From CAXQZU01 sp964228555 (GTDB taxonomy: Bacteria > Planctomycetota > PLA2 > JAEUHO01): a stretch of DNA of 15,187 nt. Under the pieces are notes generated by a model. The model saw only the letters and a program-made list of their open reading frames with translations, was not told the origin of the DNA and did not search any database. Both the position numbers and the translations under genes were made by a program. How positions within the stretch are numbered: the first letter of the stretch is position 1; the number at the start of each line of letters is the position of its first letter. Where the stretch lies: assembly GCA_964228555.1 (NCBI GenBank), contig CAXQZU010000049.1, positions 1-15,187 of the forward strand, read 5' to 3'. Below are positions 6,774 to 15,187 of the stretch, piece after piece.

Positions 6774-7526
6774 ATGGTGCCGCCCGACGATCCCCGCCTC
6801 CAACGCCTGCGTGCCAACCTGGCCGCGTTGCGGGCCCGTGTCGATGCGGCCCGGGCCCGGGGCCAGGCGGCCGCGGGGCAGGTGGACCTGCTCGTGGTGA
6901 GCAAGAGCGCCCCCACCGCGTGGTACCCGCTCCTGGCGGCCGCCGGGGTGACCGAGGTGGCCGAGAACCGGGTGCAGCTGGTGGAGGAGCGCAGGCCCTT
7001 GGGCCCGGCGGGCTGGCGCTGGCACCTGGTCGGGCACCTGCAGCGCAACAAGGCCGTGCGGGCCGTGGCGCTGTTCGAGGTGTTCCATGCGCTGGACTCC
7101 GTGGCGCTGGCACAGCAGATCGCGAGGGTTCGCGCGGGCAATCCGAGGCCGTGGCCCGTATACATACAGGTCAACGCAGCCCACGATCCCGCCAAGGGCG
7201 GCATCGACCCCAGCGAGGTGCGCACCGTCGTGAAGGCCTTGGCCGACATCCCGCAGATCGAGCCGCTGGGCTTCATGACGCTGGGCCGCCTCGGGGCCGG
7301 CGAGTCCGAGGCGCGGGCAGCCTTCCGCACGCTGCGCGAGGTGCGCGACGACTGCCAGCGGGAGGCGTGGCTGCGCGCACCGGCCCCGGGCCTCTCGATG
7401 GGCATGAGCGACGACTTCGAGTGGGCCGTCGAGGAGGGCGCCACCGTGGTGCGCGTGGGCAGTGCGGTGTTCGACGGCCTCGCGGGGCTGGACGCTGGCA
7501 GCCGCCAGCCCGGGGCCACCGCATGA
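6774..7526 (+). CDS. yggS: YggS/PROSC-family pyridoxal-phosphate homeostasis protein
   Basis: YggS proteins bind pyridoxal 5'-phosphate on a single-domain alanine-racemase-like barrel and help keep B6 vitamers and amino-acid pools in balance; no enzymatic reaction is firmly established. The 250-residue product carries the PLP lysine at 44 (LLVVSK). Other conserved blocks are AENRVQ (many homologues have GENYVQ), WHLVGHLQRNKA, and MGMSDDFEWAVEEGATVVRVGSAVF, which binds the phosphate. The start ATG at 6774 has AGGA about 10 nt upstream. Its stop TGA overlaps the next gene's ATG (ATGA at 7523-7526), so it is translationally coupled to the kinase. It is the first gene of a rightward operon. I see no convincing -35/-10 for it, but the divergent region of 250 nt is ample. 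Confidence 0.95.
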   Translation: MVPPDDPRLQRLRANLAALRARVDAARARGQAAAGQVDLLVVSKSAPTAWYPLLAAAGVTEVAENRVQLVEERRPLGPAGWRWHLVGHLQRNKAVRAVALFEVFHALDSVALAQQIARVRAGNPRPWPVYIQVNAAHDPAKGGIDPSEVRTVVKALADIPQIEPLGFMTLGRLGAGESEARAAFRTLREVRDDCQREAWLRAPAPGLSMGMSDDFEWAVEEGATVVRVGSAVFDGLAGLDAGSRQPGATA

Positions 7527-10500
7527 GCCTGCGCCTCAAGATCGAGCAGGGGCAGGACGCCGGCAAGACCTTCGGCCTGAAGGATGGCGGCGTGTACGTG
7601 CTGGGCCGCGACCCGGCCAGCGCCGTGCGCGTGCTGGACATGAAGGTCAGCAAGGCCCACTGCGAGATCGAGGTGAGCAAGGCCGACGGCGTGTGGCTGC
7701 GCGACCTGGCGAGCACGCAGGGCACGTTGCTCAACGGCAGCGCCGTCACGGGCGACACCACCCTCAAGGTGGGCGACGAGCTGAAGATCGGGTTCACGGT
7801 GCTGCGCGTGCTGGCGGACGGCCCCGCGGACGTGACGGCCGTGGCCAGCCGCAGCCCGGGCGGAGCCGCAGCCGCTGCGCAGGCCCCGGCCGCCTCGCCC
7901 GCTGCGCCGGCCTCCCCCGCCGCGCAAGCCGCCCCGCCGGCGCAGGCAGGCACCACCGCCAAGCCCGCTCCCGCCGCCCAGCCGCGCAAGGAACTGCCCC
8001 CCGACGCGCTGGTGGGCAAGGACGTGGGTGGCTACCGCGTGCTCAAGAAGGTGGGCCAGGGCGGCATGGGCTCCGTCTACATCGCCGAGCAGGTGTCGCT
8101 CAAGCGCGAGGTGGCCCTCAAGGTGCTCAGCGAGCGCTTCGTGGCCGACTCGGCCTTCGTGGACCAGTTCGTCAACGAGGCGCGTGCCGCGGGCCAGCTC
8201 AACCACCCCAACGTGGTGCAGGTCTACGACGTCGGCCAGGTGGACGGCCGCTACTTCTTCAGCATGGAGTTCGTGGGCGGCGGATCCATCGAGGACCAGA
8301 TCAAGGCCAAGCCGGCCGAGTGGCGCACGGCGCTGAACTGGTTCCTCGACGCCAGCAACGCCCTGATCTTCGCCAGCAAGCGCGGCATCCTGCACCGCGA
8401 CGTCAAGCCCGACAACCTGATGCTGGCCGAGGACGGCAGCGCCAAGCTGTGCGACCTGGGCCTGGCCAAGAAGAGCGAGAGCGACGACCTGCTGGCCGAG
8501 GGCATCATCGGCACGCCGCACTTCATCTCGCCCGAGGCCATCCGCCGCAAGCCCGACATCGACGGCCGCACCGACCTCTACAGCCTGGGCTGCACCTTCT
8601 TCCGCATCCTCACGGGCGCGAACCCCTACCCGCTGCCGACCGTCAAGGACATCTTGATGGCGCACCTCAACAAGCCGGTGCCGCGCGTCACCGAGAAGAA
8701 GGCCGACGTCCCCAAGGAGCTGAGCGACGTCGTCTTCAAGCTGATGCAGAAGGAGCCTGCCGAGCGCTTCGCCGACGCCAGCGAGCTCTACAAGGCGCTG
8801 GACCGCATCCGCATCCAGCACGGCCTGGCCGAGCACGGCATCAAGCCCGCCTCGAGGAAGCCCCTCATCATCGCCCTGCTCGTGGTGGTGCTGGCGGCGG
8901 CAGGCGTGGTGGGCTACCTCGTCACGCGGCCCGAGAAGGTCAAGGGCGAGAGCGCCGAGGACCGTGCACGCCGCGAGGCGGCCATCGCGCGTGCGAGGGA
9001 AGAGGAAGACAAGCGCCTCGAGGCCGAGCGCCGCACCTTCGTGAGCACCAGCAACGCCGAGCGCCTCGCGCTGGCGGCCGAGAAGGCTGGCGGCCGCATG
9101 GAGGACACGTGGCGTGACCCCAAGTGGCAGGCCCTGCTGGGGCGCTTCGAGGAGCTGCGCGCCCGGGTCGAGGCAGATGCCACCTTCGGCCAGCATCCCG
9201 ACGTGAAGGAAGTCGTGGCGCAGGTCAAGGCCGATGCCAAGACCATCAGCGACGAGCTGGCCACGCTGGCACGCGTGGATGCCGAGCTGGTCGCGGCCAA
9301 GGCGCGCTTCCAGAAGGACCTGCAGCAGGCGTGGCAGGACCACGACAACAAGGTGCGCGGCCTGCTCGACCCGGGCGAGGCCGGCGTGGCCCGCTGGTGG
9401 GACGCGGCGCGCCTGATGGCCAAGGAGCCCATGAAGGCGTTCGCCGACCAGGGCAAGGGCAAGGAAGTCTCGCTGGGCGGGCGCACCTGGCTGCTCATGC
9501 CCGAGGACGTGCGCGCCAAGGCGCTGGCCGAGCGCTTCCCCGGCGAGGACTGGCCGGGGCAGCGGCTCTACGAGGAGCTGGTGCGCAGCCGCGCGCCGCA
9601 GGTGCACGTCGAGGCCTTGAAGCGCGGCACCGACCTGGCCGCCGGTGGCGGCATCCCGGCGCTGGAGGCGGCCGCAGCCGAGCTCGAGCGCTACCGCGAC
9701 CTGCTGCCGGAGCCCGAGGCCGGGGACCGCAGCGAGGTGTCCGAGCTGCTGCGCAAGCACCGCGGCGAGGCCGCGGCCAAGGCTCGCGAGCTGCGCCGCG
9801 CGGGTTCTGCCGAGGGCGACAAGCTGGTGTCGGCCGACCGCGCTGACGCCTTCAAGCTGATCCACCTCCTGCGCGAGCCCGGGCAGGGTGCGCTCTGGAC
9901 GCTCAACTTCGGCGCGCTCGACGGCGACCCGCGCCTGCTGGCGCAGGGCATGCGCACGCCCGCCTACAAGGCGCTGGCCACCATGCTGCTGGCCGACGCG
10001 CGTGCCGTGCAGGCCCTGTTCCGCGAGCTCGTGGAGTCCTTCGCCGCCAAGCGCTGGAAGGACGTCGAGGTCGAGGGCGCCGACGGCAAGAAGGCCAAGG
10101 TCACCGAGGTGACGGGCGAGGGCTACGCCCTGGGCCCGAAGGTGCGCGTGGCCTTCACCACCGCGGGCTACGAGCGGTTGCTCAACCAGCTCTTCCTGCC
10201 GGGCGGCACGCCGCGCTTCGAGATGAGCCCCGAGGCCGTGCGCGGCCTGGCGGTGGTGGCCGAGCTGGCCGGGGACGGCGGTGCTGCGCAGCGGCAGTGG
10301 CAGGCCTTCCGTGCCTCGCCGGCCGCCAGCGACGGGCAGGTGCAGCAGGCGGTGATGCGGCGCATGGCGGCCCTTCCGCTGGAGATGGAAGCCGCGCGTT
10401 GCTGGCTCGACATGCGCCGCGCCCACGACGTCATCGAGCGCACGAAGGACGAGCTGGTGGGCATGGGCCTGGCCGTGCCCGCGCCGCCGCTCACGCCGCA

Positions 10501-10720
10501 ACAGCGCGACAAGATCCTGCGCGCGCGCAGCGAGCTGGAGCGCGCCCGCGCCGAGGCCGGACAGGCGCTGGCCACCCTGCGCTCGCGCGAGGACCTGCAG
10601 AACACGCTGTGGGGCGCCAGCACGCTGCCGGCCCCCCACGCGCGCGCGGCCTACGCGGGCGAGACGCCCGGCGCGCCGCCCGAGGCCCCCGCGCCGGCGG
10701 GCGGCAAGCCGGGCAACTAG
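7523..10720 (+). CDS. FHA-domain transmembrane serine/threonine protein kinase with large extracytoplasmic region
   Basis: The 1065-residue product has distinct parts. An N-terminal FHA domain (about 1-95) shows GRD 28-30, the phosphothreonine-binding Ser43 and His46, and TQGTLLNG 65-72. An Ala/Pro-rich linker follows (about 112-163). The Hanks-type kinase domain (about 171-435) has the glycine loop GQGGMGSVY 178-186, catalytic Lys200, HRDVKPDN 291-298 with Asp293, DLG (for DFG) with Asp311, an activation loop ending GTPHFISPE, and PE at 337-338; all key residues are present. A single transmembrane helix spans about 447-469. The remaining roughly 595 residues lie outside the membrane: a charged, probably coiled-coil start (ARREAAIARAREEEDKRL), a long helical region with no family I recognise, and an Ala/Pro tail. 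PASTA repeats are absent. FHA and kinase on one chain suggest self-recognition after phosphorylation. It overlaps yggS by 4 nt and ends 6 nt before yggU. Confidence 0.93.
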   Translation: MSLRLKIEQGQDAGKTFGLKDGGVYVLGRDPASAVRVLDMKVSKAHCEIEVSKADGVWLRDLASTQGTLLNGSAVTGDTTLKVGDELKIGFTVLRVLADGPADVTAVASRSPGGAAAAAQAPAASPAAPASPAAQAAPPAQAGTTAKPAPAAQPRKELPPDALVGKDVGGYRVLKKVGQGGMGSVYIAEQVSLKREVALKVLSERFVADSAFVDQFVNEARAAGQLNHPNVVQVYDVGQVDGRYFFSMEFVGGGSIEDQIKAKPAEWRTALNWFLDASNALIFASKRGILHRDVKPDNLMLAEDGSAKLCDLGLAKKSESDDLLAEGIIGTPHFISPEAIRRKPDIDGRTDLYSLGCTFFRILTGANPYPLPTVKDILMAHLNKPVPRVTEKKADVPKELSDVVFKLMQKEPAERFADASELYKALDRIRIQHGLAEHGIKPASRKPLIIALLVVVLAAAGVVGYLVTRPEKVKGESAEDRARREAAIARAREEEDKRLEAERRTFVSTSNAERLALAAEKAGGRMEDTWRDPKWQALLGRFEELRARVEADATFGQHPDVKEVVAQVKADAKTISDELATLARVDAELVAAKARFQKDLQQAWQDHDNKVRGLLDPGEAGVARWWDAARLMAKEPMKAFADQGKGKEVSLGGRTWLLMPEDVRAKALAERFPGEDWPGQRLYEELVRSRAPQVHVEALKRGTDLAAGGGIPALEAAAAELERYRDLLPEPEAGDRSEVSELLRKHRGEAAAKARELRRAGSAEGDKLVSADRADAFKLIHLLREPGQGALWTLNFGALDGDPRLLAQGMRTPAYKALATMLLADARAVQALFRELVESFAAKRWKDVEVEGADGKKAKVTEVTGEGYALGPKVRVAFTTAGYERLLNQLFLPGGTPRFEMSPEAVRGLAVVAELAGDGGAAQRQWQAFRASPAASDGQVQQAVMRRMAALPLEMEAARCWLDMRRAHDVIERTKDELVGMGLAVPAPPLTPQQRDKILRARSELERARAEAGQALATLRSREDLQNTLWGASTLPAPHARAAYAGETPGAPPEAPAPAGGKPGN

Positions 10721-10726
10721 GCGTCC

Positions 10727-11029
10727 GTGGCCGCCCCCGGGCCGCTTTCGCAGGGCCCTGACGGGCACCTGCGGCTGCAGGTGAAGGTGGTGCCGGGCGC
10801 TGCGCACGACGCCGTGGCCGGAACCCTGGGCAGCCGCCTCAAGGTGCGCGTGTGCGCCCCGCCGTCGGCGGGCGCGGCCAACGCGGCGCTGCTGGCGCTG
10901 CTGGCCGGGCGGCTGGGCCTGTGCCGGGGCGACCTCGACCTCGTCGCCGGGCACGGCTCGCCGCTCAAGACGCTGGCCATCCGCCGCTGCGGGCTGCAGC
11001 ATGCGCAGCGTGCGCTGGGGCTGGCATGA
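10727..11029 (+). CDS. yggU: YggU/DUF167 family protein (UPF0235)
   Basis: This 100-residue protein matches the small YggU (DUF167) family: LQVKVVPGAAHDAVAG near the start, then LKVRVCAPPSAGAANAALLALLAGRLGL, then VAGHGSPLKTLAI. The family has a known alpha/beta fold but no established biochemical role. The usual Arg in the GxxSRxK block is replaced here (GSPLK), a small departure. The start is GTG at 10727, six bases after the kinase stop, without a clear ribosome site, so translation probably depends on coupling. Its TGA overlaps the purN ATG (ATGA 11026-11029). yggU is often found near yggS in bacteria, which supports both calls. Confidence 0.9.
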   Translation: MAAPGPLSQGPDGHLRLQVKVVPGAAHDAVAGTLGSRLKVRVCAPPSAGAANAALLALLAGRLGLCRGDLDLVAGHGSPLKTLAIRRCGLQHAQRALGLA

Positions 11030-11667
11030 CCGCCCCGCTGCGCCGCATCGCCTTCCTGCTCTCGGGCAGCGGCAGCACGCTGCTCAACCTGCTGGCCGCC
11101 ATCGAGCGCGGCGAGGTGCCCGGCGAGGTGGTGGTGGTGCTCTCGGACCGCGAGGGCGTGCGCGGCCTGGAGCATGCACGTGCCCGTGGGCTGCCCGCCG
11201 TGGTGCTGGAGCGGGCGGCGCACCGCGGGCGCGAGGCCTACGGGCGGGCGCTCGAGTGCGCGCTGGCCCCCCACCGACCCGACCTGGTGGTGCTGGGCGG
11301 CTTCCTCACGCTGTTCAGCATCCCGCCCAGCCTCGCGGGCCGGGTGCTCAACGTGCATCCCAGCCTGCTGCCGCGCCACGGCGGGCCCGGCTGCTGGGGC
11401 CTGCACGTGCACCGCGCCGTGCTGGCCGCGGGCGACACGGAGAGCGGTTGCACGGTGCACGTCGTCACCGACGAGGTGGACGGGGGGCCCATCGTGGCGC
11501 AGTGCAGCGTGCCGGTGCGGGCCGGGGACACGCCCGAGGCCCTGGCCGCGCGCGTGCAGGAGGCCGAGCGCACCCTGTACCCGCCCGCCATCGCCGCCTT
11601 CCTGCGGCGCGAGGCATGGGTGGAGCAGGGACGGCTGGCCTGGCGCCAAGGCACAGGCCCGGCGTAG
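11026..11667 (+). CDS. purN: Phosphoribosylglycinamide formyltransferase
   Basis: PurN transfers a formyl group from 10-formyltetrahydrofolate to GAR in purine synthesis. The 213-residue product (E. coli 212) has the N-terminal nucleotide-binding loop LLSGSGST (12-18, in place of the common SGxGSN). The catalytic block NVHPSLLP carries Asn109 and His111, and TDEVDGGPIV carries the catalytic Asp152. Between NVHPSLLP and LHVHRAVLAAGD there is a longer glycine-rich loop (RHGGPGCWG) than in E. coli PurN; I recall similar loops in homologues from Bacteroidota and other groups, so it is probably lineage variation. The start codon overlaps the yggU stop. It is the last gene of the rightward operon and converges on dnaK with a 48-nt gap that holds only a weak GCCCGC/GCGGGC repeat (11667-11672 and 11701-11706). 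Confidence 0.95.
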   Translation: MTAPLRRIAFLLSGSGSTLLNLLAAIERGEVPGEVVVVLSDREGVRGLEHARARGLPAVVLERAAHRGREAYGRALECALAPHRPDLVVLGGFLTLFSIPPSLAGRVLNVHPSLLPRHGGPGCWGLHVHRAVLAAGDTESGCTVHVVTDEVDGGPIVAQCSVPVRAGDTPEALAARVQEAERTLYPPAIAAFLRREAWVEQGRLAWRQGTGPA

Positions 11668-11715
11668 CCCGCACGGGCCACGCCGGGGTCCCCTCGCCAG
11701 GCGGGCCCGAGCGGC

Positions 11716-13623
<1,908 letters not shown>

Positions 13624-13655
13624 GGTGTTCCTCGCAGGCCAGCGCGTCGTCGTCC

Positions 13656-13690
13656 GGCACGCCCGCACCGCGCTGACGCGCGGGCGTGCC
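13656..13690. repeat. Perfect 11-bp inverted repeat in the dnaK leader
   Basis: GGCACGCCCGC (13656-13666) and GCGGGCGTGCC (13680-13690) are exact reverse complements separated by 13 nt. The element begins 33 nt upstream of the dnaK ATG. It could be a protein-binding operator for heat-shock control, an RNA hairpin in the leader, or a terminator for the upstream response-regulator gene. No T-run follows on the minus strand, which argues against a classical terminator. Confidence 0.5.
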
Positions 13691-13705
13691 CAGCCACCGC
13701 AGCCT

Positions 13706-13743
13706 CCGGGCCCGTGCCCGGCGACCCGTGCCACTTCGGCACG
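13706..13743 (-). terminator. Tandem hairpins after the response-regulator gene
   Basis: Two short perfect stems follow the response-regulator stop: CGTGCC/GGCACG (13727-13732 and 13738-13743, loop 5 nt), then CCGGGC/GCCCGG (13706-13711 and 13716-13721, loop 4 nt). They begin 5 nt after the stop codon. G+C-rich stems without T-runs are weak evidence for intrinsic termination, but two in tandem at a gene end make it plausible that dnaK is transcribed separately. Confidence 0.4.
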
Positions 13744-13748
13744 CCCTG

Positions 13749-15164
<1,416 letters not shown>

Positions 15165-15175
15165 GGGGTGACAAG

Positions 15176-15182
15176 TTGGCAC
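15176..15182 (+). promoter_or_regulatory. Possible -24 half of a divergent sigma-54 promoter (cut by window edge)
   Basis: TTGGCAC at 15176-15182 is an exact match to the -24 element of sigma-54 promoters (YTGGCACG-N4-TTGCW). With normal spacing the -12 TTGC would fall at 15188, one base past the window. It would drive a rightward gene divergent from the sigma-54 response regulator. Half of the element alone is weak evidence. Confidence 0.3.
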
Positions 15183-15187
15183 ACATC

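Noticed and set aside
7856..8011. Ala/Pro-rich stretch in the kinase gene as a possible frameshift or repeat artefact
   Set aside because: The frame is continuous from FHA to kinase and such linkers are common between these domains in G+C-rich genomes.
6764..11002. A 1412-codon open frame on the minus strand, antisense to yggS, the kinase and yggU
   Set aside because: It is a by-product of high third-position G+C in the real genes opposite. The translation is low-complexity (His, Arg, Ala, Gln, Leu rich), matches no family and overlaps four well-supported genes.
13656..13690. CIRCE/HrcA operator before dnaK
   Set aside because: The inverted repeat there has different arms and a 13-nt spacer, whereas CIRCE is TTAGCACTC-N9-GAGTGCTAA. 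No hrcA is nearby.

Overview
This is a very G+C-rich bacterial window (roughly 70% or more by eye), densely packed with chromosomal housekeeping genes. I see no phage, insertion sequence, integrase or CRISPR array. An FHA plus serine/threonine kinase receptor, a PQQ-type propeller protein, a sigma-54 response regulator and a PurN with an enlarged loop together suggest a Planctomycetota- or Myxococcota-like organism. That assignment is an inference with low confidence, because there is no rRNA here to settle it.

Layout, left to right: the 3' half of a TauE/SafE-type permease runs off the left edge (+). A tRNA-Asn(GTT) gene with encoded CCA follows (-). A leftward metabolic cluster is read in the order gap (glyceraldehyde-3-phosphate dehydrogenase), rpe (ribulose-phosphate epimerase), accD (acetyl-CoA carboxylase beta subunit). 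Divergent from gap is tilS (+), whose start codon is unclear. tilS converges on tatA (-), and upstream of tatA lies an exported PQQ-propeller protein (-) with a near-consensus sigma-70 promoter. Divergent from that is a tight rightward operon: yggS (PLP-binding), a 1065-residue FHA/Ser-Thr kinase/transmembrane protein with a large unrecognised extracytoplasmic region, yggU (DUF167) and purN. It converges on dnaK (-). An NtrC-type sigma-54 response regulator (-) lies upstream of dnaK, separated by a spacer rich in hairpins.

Functionally, gap, rpe and accD link central carbon flow to fatty-acid synthesis. tilS and the tRNA belong to translation. TatA and the propeller protein belong to the envelope. 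The yggS-kinase-yggU-purN operon ties a membrane signalling kinase to PLP homeostasis and purine synthesis by location only. dnaK is the general chaperone. The response regulator probably controls genes outside the window: a perfect -24 half of a sigma-54 promoter sits at the extreme right edge, pointing away from it.

Most genes are ordinary. The strongest candidates for new biology are the kinase's extracytoplasmic region and its place between yggS and yggU, followed by the unusual tilS start, the promoter with an upstream dyad at the propeller gene, and the perfect inverted repeat in the dnaK leader.
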